Shown: piece after piece, positions 7,274-16,093 of the stretch
How the letters are laid out: the number at the start of each line of letters is the position of its first letter
Position numbering within the stretch: the first letter of the stretch is position 1
Origin: an uncultured Agathobaculum sp.
Lineage (GTDB): Bacteria; Bacillota; Clostridia; Oscillospirales; Butyricicoccaceae
DNA: 36,261 nt
Direction of reading: 5' to 3'
Assembly (NCBI RefSeq): GCF_944380985.1
Contig: NZ_CALWJJ010000013.1
Coordinates: forward strand, 1-36,261
The notes under the pieces: model-generated
What the model saw: only the letters and a program-made list of their open reading frames with translations
Told to the model about the DNA's origin: nothing
Databases searched by the model: none
Program-made: the position numbers and the translations under genes

Positions 7274-7999
7274 CTAAAACTCTTCGATGGCGCACACGCA
7301 GTCAAGCCCGGCAATCGCGATCAGGATGCGGGTGTGCGGCAGACGGTTTTCCAACCGGAGACAGAACACTGCGCTTGGATTCTGCGCCCGGCCGGTGCGT
7401 TCGTGCTCGATGTCCACGTCAAGTACCTGGGCGTGCTGCTGCTTGATGCGGCTGATGATCGTGCCGAGGTTGTCGAGCGACTCAAACTCTACATATACGT
7501 TGATGATCGGCGCACGTTCGACCAGCATTTCCTCAACCATAGGAAGTACACGCATTGCAAGGAAGATCAGCAGTACGCCGAGTAGCACACATTCGTAAAA
7601 CCCGGCGCCGATCGCAAGCCCCATGCAGGCGGATGCCCACAGGCCGGCCGACGTCGTCAATCCCTTGACCTGCTGCCGTCCGGTGACGAGGATGGTACCC
7701 GCGCCGATAAAGCCGATGCCGTTGATGACCTGCGCGCCAAAACGCGACACATCAATGCGCTGACCGATCTGCTCGGCCACCTCAGCCCAGGGCCCGTTTA
7801 CCATGGCCAGCTCGTATTGGCCGAGCAGCATAGCGAGTGCGGCACCAACACTTACCAGCATATAGGTGCGGCTTCCAGCAGGGCGGCGCTTGTGCATGCG
7901 TTCCAGACCGAGCACACCGCCTGCGATCATGGCAAGCACCATGCGAAATAGCAGCGACACGATGTTCAGTTGACGGAGGTAGGAGAGGATATCGTCCAT
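7274..7999 (-). CDS. MgtC/SapB family membrane protein (first copy)
   Basis: A 241-residue protein with the same architecture: an N-terminal helix, the MgtC motif GLERMHKRRPAGSRTYMLVSVGA, the QVINGIGFIGAGTILVTGR and VKGLTTSAGLWASACMGLAIGAG membrane segments, and a soluble C-terminal domain ending near GLDCVCAIEEF. It differs from its neighbour by an inserted stretch at about residues 75-90 before the second motif. ATG 7999 is preceded by GAGGTG at about 8 bases; a longer frame from 8119 would run through a structured, non-coding-like stretch and is rejected. It is the first gene of the operon with the second MgtC copy and the PfkB kinase. Confidence 0.9.
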   Translation of the reverse strand: MDDILSYLRQLNIVSLLFRMVLAMIAGGVLGLERMHKRRPAGSRTYMLVSVGAALAMLLGQYELAMVNGPWAEVAEQIGQRIDVSRFGAQVINGIGFIGAGTILVTGRQQVKGLTTSAGLWASACMGLAIGAGFYECVLLGVLLIFLAMRVLPMVEEMLVERAPIINVYVEFESLDNLGTIISRIKQQHAQVLDVDIEHERTGRAQNPSAVFCLRLENRLPHTRILIAIAGLDCVCAIEEF

Positions 8000-8074
8000 G
8001 AATGCCACACCTCGCTTTCTCATGGCCGGATTAAGAAGGGGTAAAGAGGTAGATACACCACATAAATGCCGATA

Positions 8075-8106
8075 CAGTTCCCAAGGCCGGTATACCCTGG
8101 GAACTG
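8075..8106. promoter_or_regulatory. Perfect hairpin upstream of the MgtC operon
   Basis: CAGTTCCCA (8075-8083) and TGGGAACTG (8098-8106) form a 9-bp perfect inverted repeat around 14 bases containing GTATAC. It lies about 75 bases before the first MgtC start, in a 178-base gap with no clear promoter. It has no T-run in either direction, so it is more likely an operator or structured leader than a terminator. It does not match the magnesium M-box. Other small repeats (TCCGGC/GCCGGA) lie between here and 8177. Confidence 0.4.
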
Positions 8107-8177
8107 ATAAAAACAGCATATGTGTGCATCCGGCAGCATATGCCGTCCACTAGGCGGGCCGGACACAGAAGCAAAAG

Positions 8178-9359
<1,182 letters not shown>

Positions 9360-9374
9360 GGTGGAATTTCCTCC

Positions 9375-10382
9375 TCAAATACTTAGGCCGTCCGAAAGAT
9401 AGCGGGCCTCCATGCGGCCGGTTTGCTCGATGGTGAACGTGAGCGCCTGATGCGGGGGGATGTGGAGCGACGGGAGAGCGGGGCAGTCGGAAAAATAGAG
9501 CGCGGCTCCATTGGCCTCCAGCAGGCGCAGTGCATCCGGATGGGCGCTGTTGTATCGCCGGTCGCTTGAGGCACAGCACACTACGGCAGAGGGCCGGATA
9601 CGGTCAATAAGAGCCTTGTCGGCACCATCGATCTGTCCGTGGTGGCCCACCTTGAACAGATGGGCGGACAGCTGCTCGTCTGCGATGCCGTCGTAGCCGG
9701 TGCGGCTGGTGTCGCCAGGCAGTAGGATGCGGGCGCCTCCGTAGTCCAGACGTAGGATCAGGCTGTAATTGTTCATCTTGGCGTCGAGCTGTGAGAGCTT
9801 TTGCAAAAAAACAGCTGGATCGCGCTCGGCGTAAAGCGCGCGGGTCTGCTCCTCGAGTGTGGCGCAGTTTACCGCGGCGGGGGCAAGCACATGGGCGGTA
9901 AGGCCGGGGCAGAGAGGGATAACATCGCCGGCCGCAGGTGCACGGATCGTGCCGCCGCGTGATTCGGTCAGCGCACACAGCTCGATATAATCGTTTAACG
10001 CGCGCAAGAATTTGCTCTGTGAGGGATTTTGTGCGGCTGATACGTCGAGCGGGCGCAAATCTCTGTAAAGAGCAGGCGGCAGGGTCTGCCACAAAACGGC
10101 GGGCGGCAGACGCCGTGCGGCGTTTGTCAGGCCGCAGATATGATCCTCATGCGTATGCGTGCTGACCATTAGGTCGATCCGCTCTATCCCTTTTTGGGCC
10201 AGATACATATCGACTGGAATGCGGCCGGACAGGTGGAATGCAAACTCCGCGGGCTCTGCGCTGCCGCCGTCGATCAGCGCGGTGAACATGCCGCTTGGGC
10301 GGGTGCTGTCCGGGCATTCCAGCAGGATCGCCTCGCCATATCCCACATTTATAAAAGTGAGCTTCATCTTTTCCATAGGCAT
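9375..10382 (-). CDS. MBL-fold metallo-hydrolase (ComEC/Rec2-like domain)
   Basis: A 335-residue stand-alone metallo-beta-lactamase-fold protein without signal peptide or membrane helices. The motif THTHEDH puts HxHxDH at residues 76-81. LLPGDTS and VGHHG further on supply the remaining metal ligands. The pattern FINVGYGEAILLE near the start is typical of the ComEC/Rec2 MBL subgroup, many of which act on phosphodiesters or nucleic acids. The substrate here is unknown. The ATG follows the TAA of the permease gene directly (TAAATG), so translation is probably coupled; internal Met codons 3 and 6 are possible starts. Its place inside a sugar-importer operon, between permease and ATPase genes, suggests it processes the imported compound. 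Confidence 0.87.
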   Translation of the reverse strand: MPMEKMKLTFINVGYGEAILLECPDSTRPSGMFTALIDGGSAEPAEFAFHLSGRIPVDMYLAQKGIERIDLMVSTHTHEDHICGLTNAARRLPPAVLWQTLPPALYRDLRPLDVSAAQNPSQSKFLRALNDYIELCALTESRGGTIRAPAAGDVIPLCPGLTAHVLAPAAVNCATLEEQTRALYAERDPAVFLQKLSQLDAKMNNYSLILRLDYGGARILLPGDTSRTGYDGIADEQLSAHLFKVGHHGQIDGADKALIDRIRPSAVVCCASSDRRYNSAHPDALRLLEANGAALYFSDCPALPSLHIPPHQALTFTIEQTGRMEARYLSDGLSI

Positions 10383-11282
10383 TTACTGGATGGCGCGTTT
10401 GATGTAAACACTCGAGAGAATTAGCACCAGTATAGTCATAACAATGGCGCCGGCGCTGCCAAAGCCAAAATCCAAAGAGGATATACCGTAATTGTACAGG
10501 TACTGTGTAATCGTCGAGGTGCTGTTTGCCGGGCCGCCGCCGGTCAGCAGGTTTACCTTATCAAACAGCCGGAAGCTGTCGATGGTGCGCAGCAGTGCAC
10601 ACAGGGCAAGGCTGTTTTTGATATTTGGGATGGTGACGTAGAACAGGATTTTCATACGGCCCGCGCCATCGATGCGGGCGGCCTCATACTGGCTCTGCGG
10701 CACGGACTGCAGCGCGGCATATAGCAGCAAAAAGACGAACGGCGCACTCTGCCACACATCGATCAGCACCAGCATGCCAAAGGCGGTGTGAATATCGGAA
10801 AACCAGTTGTAGACCGGCAGGCCGATGGCTTCAAGCACCTGGTTTACAATACCGTAGTTCGGCGAAAGCATCATGCGCCAGATCAGTGCCACCGTGACGG
10901 TGGGGAGCAGATAGGGCAGTAGCAGCAGTGTGCGCATGATCTTCTGCCCACGACGCAGGCTGTTGACAAATAGCGCGAGCGCAAAGCCGATCAGCATTTC
11001 AAAGATCACCGCAAGAATGGTGAACTTGACAGTGTTCCAGATGGACTGCTGAAAATAGGCGTTGGTCAGCAGATCGGTGTAGTTTTTCAGCGCGATAAAG
11101 CTCGCAGGCTGGCGCAGGTTTCGCAGCAGGTTATAGTCGGTAAAGCTGTAAACAAGCGTAAAGATCAGGGGGTATGCGGTCATGACCAGCAGGACGACGA
11201 TCGTCGGTGTGATCATGGAAAGGCCAAAACGCCGGGTCTGCGCATCGGCGCTGTTTTGGTTTAATAGAATGTTTCTTTTCAT
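10383..11282 (-). CDS. Sugar ABC transporter permease, MalF/UgpA type
   Basis: A 299-residue membrane protein with six predicted helices. The cytoplasmic EAA loop EAARIDGAGRMKILFYVTIP, which docks on the ATPase, is intact. Residues 1-20 are a polar cytoplasmic tail, and the first helix begins at about residue 20. The N-terminal region matches permeases of the CUT1 family (oligosaccharides, glycerol-3-phosphate and similar). It pairs with the second permease at 12669-13508. It follows the lipoprotein gene across a 111-base gap that contains a strong terminator-like hairpin, so it is probably made in smaller amounts than the lipoprotein. Confidence 0.94.
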   Translation of the reverse strand: MKRNILLNQNSADAQTRRFGLSMITPTIVVLLVMTAYPLIFTLVYSFTDYNLLRNLRQPASFIALKNYTDLLTNAYFQQSIWNTVKFTILAVIFEMLIGFALALFVNSLRRGQKIMRTLLLLPYLLPTVTVALIWRMMLSPNYGIVNQVLEAIGLPVYNWFSDIHTAFGMLVLIDVWQSAPFVFLLLYAALQSVPQSQYEAARIDGAGRMKILFYVTIPNIKNSLALCALLRTIDSFRLFDKVNLLTGGGPANSTSTITQYLYNYGISSLDFGFGSAGAIVMTILVLILSSVYIKRAIQ

Positions 11283-11330
11283 CTTAAAACCTCGCTATTC
11301 CGAGAGGTATATTGCTGTTTGCTTGGTGGG

Positions 11331-11362
11331 AAAAGGCCGGGGCGCCTGGCGGCGCCCCGGCC
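11331..11362 (-). terminator. Strong intra-operon hairpin between lipoprotein and permease genes
   Basis: Bases 11335-11346 and 11351-11362 are perfect 12-bp complements, all G or C, around a 4-base loop. On the minus strand the stem is followed by only four T residues (11331-11334). It may act as a partial terminator or protect the 3' end of the upstream lipoprotein message. Confidence 0.7.
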
Positions 11363-11393
11363 GCTAACATCTGTCACACAAGGGGCAGGTGGA

Positions 11394-12629
11394 TCAGCCC
11401 GCCATCAGCTCTTCCAGCTGAGCCTGTGCGTCGGCAAGGCCCTCGTCAACGGTCTTGATGCCGTTGATGATGTTGTCCATTTCGGTGCCGAGGATAGTGT
11501 AAAACTGGGTCCACTCAGAGATGACCGGGCGGTATACGCCGCTTTCAAGCGCCTGGCAGACTACTTCGTATTGTGGATAGGTCTCGAGGATCTCGGGATC
11601 CTGCAGGCTCGAGTAGCGGCACGGTACGCCGCCGGAGGGCACGGTGGATTTTTGAACCTCGGGATCCATCAAGTAGGTCAGCAGCTCGGCTGCGAGCTCT
11701 TTGTTTTGGCTGTTAGCTGGAATGCCGATCGTCCAGATGCCGTAAACGTTGGCGTTGTGGGTCTCGCCACCGGCAGTAGAGGCGCCGGTGAGCGCGATAT
11801 AGTCGGCCGGCGTATCGGCAGTCGGGGTGTACCAGCCCGGCCAGCCGATACCCATGGTGCCCGCGCCAGTGTCGACAGAAGCGATCAGGTCGTCCTTGAC
11901 CTGCGCTTCGCCCGTGGCGATTAGATCAAGATAATAGTTCATCGCATCCTTAAATGCATCGGTGTTTACCGTGGGCTGATTATTTTCGTCCAATACCCAG
12001 CCGCCGTAGGAGAGTAGGATGGGCAAAAAGTCGACCACCAGATTGTTCTGACCATCGCCACGGTATATAAAGCCAAGCTTGCCGTCTGCCTGCGCCTGCT
12101 GGCAGATCGTCAGAATATCCTCGAGCGAGGTGATGGTGCTGGCATCGTAGCCGGCTGCTTCCACATTGGCTTTGTTGAACATCAGTACGGTCACGTTGCC
12201 GTAGTAGGGCGCAAGATAAACATCGTCACCCACATAGCAGATCGAGGTGGTGGCGGGGATAATGTCGTCATCGAGCGTATAACCCAGGTCGGATAGGTTG
12301 GCCAGCACACCATTTTCGGTAAACTCAGCCATCCAGGAGCCATCTACCATGCACAGGTCATACGAACCCTCGGCGTTGATTGCATCAAGCGCGATGCCCG
12401 AATATAGATCAGACTCGGACAGCTCCTGTACATTGACGGTTACATTGTGCTCCTGCTCGAAAGTGGGCAGGCATTCCTTGATTACGTCCGCATAAGTGCC
12501 GGCGCGCAAGATGAGGTTCAGCTCGGTCGTGCCGTCGGCGCTGCCGCCCTCGCCACTGTTATTTCCGCCGCATGCTGCCATGCTGAGCACCATGGTCAGC
12601 GCAAGAGCCATTGCCAACAATTTTTTCAT
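11394..12629 (-). CDS. Extracellular solute-binding lipoprotein, carbohydrate (CUT1) type
   Basis: A 411-residue lipoprotein. Residues 1-19 are a signal peptide ending in the lipobox SMAAC, so Cys20 would be lipidated and anchored outside the membrane. A Gly/Ser linker follows (about 21-32). The rest is a two-lobe binding protein of family 1: YAPYYGN-like (YLAPYYGNVTVLMFNK) and the C-terminal AAELLTYLMDPEVQK are characteristic. Many aromatic residues (Trp and Tyr around GIGWPGWYTP) fit sugar stacking, but the ligand cannot be named. AGAGGAGG precedes the ATG. It lies between the two permease genes and ends before the 12-bp hairpin that probably raises its relative abundance. Confidence 0.94.
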   Translation of the reverse strand: MKKLLAMALALTMVLSMAACGGNNSGEGGSADGTTELNLILRAGTYADVIKECLPTFEQEHNVTVNVQELSESDLYSGIALDAINAEGSYDLCMVDGSWMAEFTENGVLANLSDLGYTLDDDIIPATTSICYVGDDVYLAPYYGNVTVLMFNKANVEAAGYDASTITSLEDILTICQQAQADGKLGFIYRGDGQNNLVVDFLPILLSYGGWVLDENNQPTVNTDAFKDAMNYYLDLIATGEAQVKDDLIASVDTGAGTMGIGWPGWYTPTADTPADYIALTGASTAGGETHNANVYGIWTIGIPANSQNKELAAELLTYLMDPEVQKSTVPSGGVPCRYSSLQDPEILETYPQYEVVCQALESGVYRPVISEWTQFYTILGTEMDNIINGIKTVDEGLADAQAQLEELMAG

Positions 12630-12668
12630 TTTTGTTCCTCCTCTTATTTTGTCGTTTGAGCAGTATTG

Positions 12669-13508
12669 TTATTCTTTGACAGCACCACTGGAAAGACCGG
12701 AGATTAGGTAGTTCTGCGCAAAGATGACAAACAATGTGATTGGTATAACGGAGATAACGCCGCCCGCGGCAACCAGGCCGAAGTTTGTCAGGCTGTCCTC
12801 GGTATTGAGCAGGGCAAGCGCCAACGGCACTGTGTTGTTGGTAGCGGTGCGGGTGAAAATAACGGTATAGGTATATTCATTCCACGCATACATAAATGAG
12901 AGCATGGCTACCGCCGCAATGCCGGGCGCTACCAGCGGCATGACGATCTTGCGGAACAGCTGCCATTCAGTCGCCCCGTCCACCTTGGCGCTTTCTTCCA
13001 CTTCCTCGGGAAGATCCTGGAAGAAGCTGATCAAAAACCAGATGATCAGCGGCACGTTAATCAGCACGCAGGCCAGCATGACCGGCAGCCTGGTGTTGAG
13101 GATACCAATCCGGTTGAACATGATGTAAAGCGGGATGGTAAACGCAACCGGAGGGAGCACACGTACCAGCAGCACCCAATAGGTGAGCGGCTTTTTCAGC
13201 CCGAAGCGGAACCTGCGGCGGGCAATGATATAGGCCGCGCAGATGCCAACTGCCAGCGAGATGATCAGCGAGCCGAACGTGGTCTGCGCGCTGTTGATGA
13301 TGGCTTGGCCAAAGCCTTCGGCATCAAAAAGCTGCGCGAAATGCTCGCCCGTCAACGATTGTGGAATGAGGCTGATGTGCCCTCTCATCTCATCGGTGGG
13401 CCGGATGGACATCGCCACAAGCCAATAGATCGGGAACAGCGTAATTAGCAACAGGACAATGCAGCCGAGCGCTTTGCCGATCGAGCCCACCCTTTTCTTT
13501 GTTTTCAT
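12669..13508 (-). CDS. Sugar ABC transporter permease, MalG/UgpE type
   Basis: A 279-residue membrane protein with about six helices, beginning at residue 10. The EAA loop (EESAKVDGATEWQLFRKIVMPL) and the MalG-like stretch AWNEYTYTVIF are intact. It forms the second half of the importer channel. ATG 13508 is preceded by AAGGAGGAG at a normal distance; a longer frame starting at 13565 lacks a ribosome site. It is the first transporter gene, 117 bases downstream of the LacI gene on the same strand. No clear promoter lies in that gap, though an inverted repeat ACGCT/AGCGT (about 13571-13586) and a TTGCGCAA palindrome could be operators. Confidence 0.94.
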   Translation of the reverse strand: MKTKKRVGSIGKALGCIVLLLITLFPIYWLVAMSIRPTDEMRGHISLIPQSLTGEHFAQLFDAEGFGQAIINSAQTTFGSLIISLAVGICAAYIIARRRFRFGLKKPLTYWVLLVRVLPPVAFTIPLYIMFNRIGILNTRLPVMLACVLINVPLIIWFLISFFQDLPEEVEESAKVDGATEWQLFRKIVMPLVAPGIAAVAMLSFMYAWNEYTYTVIFTRTATNNTVPLALALLNTEDSLTNFGLVAAGGVISVIPITLFVIFAQNYLISGLSSGAVKE

Positions 13509-13625
13509 TTTATCTCCTCCTTTGTCGGCAGGGAATACATACTTTGCGCAATCAATCCAGGGCACAACGCGCCACGCTGTAATAGCGTTTGATAAAAGGC
13601 GGGAATTATGCCGGACTGGCGGAAA

Positions 13626-14609
13626 TTACGAGGAACTGCGCACGCACAGCGATACGGGAACGACCGTCAACCGAGGTGGGCAGCTTTCTCCTGCCAGCAG
13701 AGCGGTCATGCGGTCCATGCACAGCTCGCCCATCTGGCGGCAGTCAACGTGAACAGATGTCAGTTCAGGCTCAAGCAGCGTGCAGATGGTCGAGTCGTCA
13801 TAGCCGACGACTGCAAGGTCTTCAGGAAGCTGCAGGCTGAGCCGTCGCGCGGCCTTTATGACGCCGGCCGCAAGCGTATCGTTAAAGGCAAAGATTGCAT
13901 CCGGGTGGTTGGGCCTGTTGAGTAGCTCAAGTGCGGCCTTGGTGGCGCTATGTATATCGCGGTCGCACATGGCGATGCTGGCTTCCTCCGGGGGAAGACC
14001 GATCTGGCGCATCGCAGAAAGAAAGGCGTTATACCGTTCGCTGGTGATATAGGATGAAAAACGGCCGGCAAGCATGGCGATGTTGTGTCGCCCGCTTTGT
14101 TTTAGATGTTCGAGCGCCTGAAGCACGCCGCTTTGCTCGTCGGCCACGACGCAGGGTAGATCAAAACCAGGGGAGACGTGATTGGCAAGTACTACTTTGA
14201 TGTTTTGCCGCTGCAACTCGGCAATCAGGTCGGGCTGTGCGTCGCCAGCCAGAATCGCGCCTTCGATCTGTTTGCTCTTTGGTGTGCGCCGCCAATCCTC
14301 GGCGGTCGAGATTACCAGCTGATATTCCATAGCGTTGGCACGGCGCATGACACCCTCGCAGATGCCGGCGTAAAACTCATCGAGGATGGTCGCGCCTTTC
14401 TTACATATAATATAGGCGAGCCGGTCGGTCCGCTGCCGTGCCATGGCGCGGGCGATTGCACTGGGCTGATAATTGAGTGCGGCCGCGGCCTGGTAGACCC
14501 TGCGGCGGGTGGCCTCCCGCACACGGTCCGGCTCGGAAAAGGCGCGCGAGACGGTGGCGGTGGAGACGCCGGAGAGCCGTGATACATCATATATCGTCGG
14601 ATTGCTCAT
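13626..14609 (-). CDS. LacI-family transcriptional regulator
   Basis: A 327-residue regulator. Residues 3-50 are the helix-turn-helix (TIYDVSRLSGVSTATVSRAF) and hinge helix (NYQPSAIARAM) of the LacI family. The rest is a periplasmic-binding-protein-like sensor domain with CVVADEQSGV, DAIFAFNDTLAAG and LAVVGYDDST. ATG 14609 fits the family start, with a weak GGGG ribosome site; an in-frame extension upstream is discarded. It heads the importer operon and probably controls it in response to an imported sugar or its product, and it may also control itself through the near-consensus site at 14639-14652. Confidence 0.93.
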   Translation of the reverse strand: MSNPTIYDVSRLSGVSTATVSRAFSEPDRVREATRRRVYQAAAALNYQPSAIARAMARQRTDRLAYIICKKGATILDEFYAGICEGVMRRANAMEYQLVISTAEDWRRTPKSKQIEGAILAGDAQPDLIAELQRQNIKVVLANHVSPGFDLPCVVADEQSGVLQALEHLKQSGRHNIAMLAGRFSSYITSERYNAFLSAMRQIGLPPEEASIAMCDRDIHSATKAALELLNRPNHPDAIFAFNDTLAAGVIKAARRLSLQLPEDLAVVGYDDSTICTLLEPELTSVHVDCRQMGELCMDRMTALLAGESCPPRLTVVPVSLCVRSSS

Positions 14610-14638
14610 CCATGCACTGCCCCTTTCGCTACACATCA

Positions 14639-14652
14639 TGAAAGCACTTACA
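14639..14652. promoter_or_regulatory. LacI/CcpA-like operator before the LacI gene
   Basis: TGAAAGCACTTACA fits the 14-base LacI/CcpA pattern TGWAANCGNTNWCA except for A in place of the central G. It lies 36 bases downstream of the -10 box of the LacI gene, a position suited to repression. Confidence 0.5.
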
Positions 14653-14687
14653 TTAAATGCAGAACATTCCATTGATCTGTTGGCTAT

Positions 14688-14716
14688 AGCATATCATTGC
14701 CTGTGTAGAAATGCAA
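14688..14716 (-). promoter_or_regulatory. Sigma-A promoter of the LacI gene and importer operon
   Basis: The minus strand has TTGCAT (14711-14716), a 17-base spacer and TATGCT (14688-14693). AT-rich DNA upstream (to about 14790) may add an UP-like element. The leader is about 75 bases. Confidence 0.65.
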
Positions 14717-14852
14717 GTTATTTTGCATATTTTTAACACTTTTATACATATAATTTACGATATATTATGCATATTATATAGATCGATACCAAAAGAAATG
14801 GCAAGAGGCCAAATATACTGTTTTGAAACGATATTGCATCCGTTGCAAATGG

Positions 14853-14866
14853 TGTAAGCGGTAACA
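14853..14866. promoter_or_regulatory. cre-like site (CcpA/LacI family)
   Basis: TGTAAGCGGTAACA matches every fixed position of the cre consensus TGWAANCGNTNWCA. It lies about 140 bases upstream of the LacI promoter and about 150 upstream of the EFR1 promoter. It shares the half-site TGTAAG with the complement of the site at 14639-14652, so the local LacI protein could bind both. Confidence 0.5.
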
Positions 14867-15003
14867 TTTGTGATGGCTGTGGATGCTGTACCAGCAAGCG
14901 GTCAGGTAGGAAGGCGTTACTGTTGCCCTAGCTGAAAGTGTATACAAATGTGTTATTATTTTAGGCAGTATCAATATATTTTACGTATTTTACAATATAA
15001 TAT

Positions 15004-15032
15004 TTGCCTTTTCCATCATGCTATGATACGAT
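15004..15032 (+). promoter_or_regulatory. Possible promoter of the EFR1 gene
   Basis: TTGCCT (15004-15009) and TACGAT (15027-15032) are 17 bases apart. The -10 box is weak and a shifted TATGAT overlaps it, so the exact start is uncertain. Confidence 0.35.
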
Positions 15033-15211
15033 ATATACCAAACGGGTAGTAAAAAGCAAAACTCTAGCGGAAATAAATCTATCAACAAAGCCGGATCGGC
15101 AAAAGCGAGCCTGTAAGCCCCACGTTTTGCAAGTGTTTTCTGCTGCCGGCATGTAAAACGACAGATGGAAGCTTCATGTCAATTTTGATTTAACTGGGGG
15201 AGGCGTAGATA

Positions 15212-16033
15212 ATGCAGGTAAAACGGATATGGGCGATGTATTGGAGTGCAACAGGAACCACCAAAAAGATAGTGGGCACAATCGCAGAAAAGATGGCAGA
15301 GATACTTGGGCTTACGCTAATGGAATACGATTTCACACTGCCCGACGCGCGGGAGAGCGCGCCGGATTTCGGGCCGGACGACGTTGTTGTATTCGGCACG
15401 CCGACCTATGCAGGCCGCGTGCCGAACGTGCTGCTGCCATATGTGAAAAGCGTAAAGGGCAACGGCGCGGCGGCGGTGCCGGTTGTGACCTTTGGCAACC
15501 GCGCGTTTGACGACTCGCTGATTGAGTTGCGCGACCTGCTTTCGGGAAACGGCTTCCGGCCGTTTGCGGCAGCGGCGTTTGTGGGAGAGCACGCATTTTC
15601 AAAAGTGCTCTCGGCAAACCGCCCGGATACGGACGACCTTGCACTGGCGGTGCAGTTTGCCGAACAGGCGGCCGCGCGTGTTCCCGCGCTTTCAGTGGAT
15701 ACGCCGATTGTCTCGGTGCCCGGCCGGTCCGAGGAGGAGCGGCGCTATTATCAGCCGCGCGACCGGGCAGGCAACCCGATCGACATCCGCAAAGTCAAGC
15801 CGAAGACCGACAGCACCTGCGTCGACTGCGGCCTGTGTGCTCGTGTCTGCCCCATGGGCTCGATCAATCCGCTCAATGTGCGAGAATTTGTCGGCATCTG
15901 CATCAAGTGCGGTGCGTGCGTTAAAGACTGCCCGTTTGGATCAAAATACTACGATGACCCCGGATACTTATATCACAAGCAGGAGTTGGAAGAGGAATAT
16001 CAGCGCCGGGCGACGGTCAGCCAGTTTTTTTAA
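15212..16033 (+). CDS. EFR1 family ferredoxin (flavodoxin fused to two [4Fe-4S] motifs)
   Basis: A 273-residue cytoplasmic electron-transfer protein. Residues 1-160 form a flavodoxin domain; the FMN phosphate loop reads YWSATGTTKK and is followed by VVFGTPTYAGRVPN. The C-terminal part has two ferredoxin motifs: Cys203, 206, 209, 213 and Cys230, 233, 236, 240, each C-x2-C-x2-C-x3-C-P. Such fusions are common in anaerobic Firmicutes and pass electrons between ferredoxin and unknown partners. The ribosome site GGGGGAGG precedes ATG 15212. It is monocistronic. It runs divergently from the LacI/importer operon with no obvious functional link. Confidence 0.92.
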   Translation: MQVKRIWAMYWSATGTTKKIVGTIAEKMAEILGLTLMEYDFTLPDARESAPDFGPDDVVVFGTPTYAGRVPNVLLPYVKSVKGNGAAAVPVVTFGNRAFDDSLIELRDLLSGNGFRPFAAAAFVGEHAFSKVLSANRPDTDDLALAVQFAEQAAARVPALSVDTPIVSVPGRSEEERRYYQPRDRAGNPIDIRKVKPKTDSTCVDCGLCARVCPMGSINPLNVREFVGICIKCGACVKDCPFGSKYYDDPGYLYHKQELEEEYQRRATVSQFF

Positions 16034-16061
16034 GGCAAACCGCAGGCAATTACAAGATGAG

Positions 16062-16093
16062 AAAAAAGGCTGACGCGATTGCGTCAGCCTTTA
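16062..16093. terminator. Bidirectional terminator between EFR1 and the 178-residue gene
   Basis: AAGGCTGACGC and GCGTCAGCCTT form an 11-bp stem around GATT. On the minus strand six T residues follow (16062-16067); on the plus strand the tail is weak. The TGA stop of the minus-strand gene (16084-16086) lies inside the stem. Confidence 0.85.

Larger units (their letters stand above)
14610..15211. other. 602-base divergent regulatory gap
   Basis: This gap between the divergent LacI and EFR1 genes has no convincing gene. It holds the LacI promoter and two LacI/CcpA-like sites, an AT-rich stretch at 14700-14790, and a candidate promoter for EFR1 at 15004-15032 that leaves a leader of about 175 bases. 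The leader contains short GC-rich blocks (15088-15150) that I cannot assign to a known riboswitch. Confidence 0.5.

Noticed and set aside
7999..8119. 40-residue N-terminal extension of the first MgtC protein
   Set aside because: It lacks a ribosome site, runs through the perfect hairpin at 8075-8106, and does not look like MgtC, whereas ATG 7999 has GAGGTG upstream and a typical MgtC start.
8000..8177. Magnesium M-box riboswitch before the MgtC genes
   Set aside because: The conserved M-box blocks are not present, only unrelated palindromes.
14774..14974. 66-codon minus-strand frame, and a plus-strand stretch reading CDGCGCC
   Set aside because: The minus frame has no ribosome site and atypical codons. 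The cysteine-rich plus-strand reading has no start codon after the preceding stop and overlaps the cre-like site.
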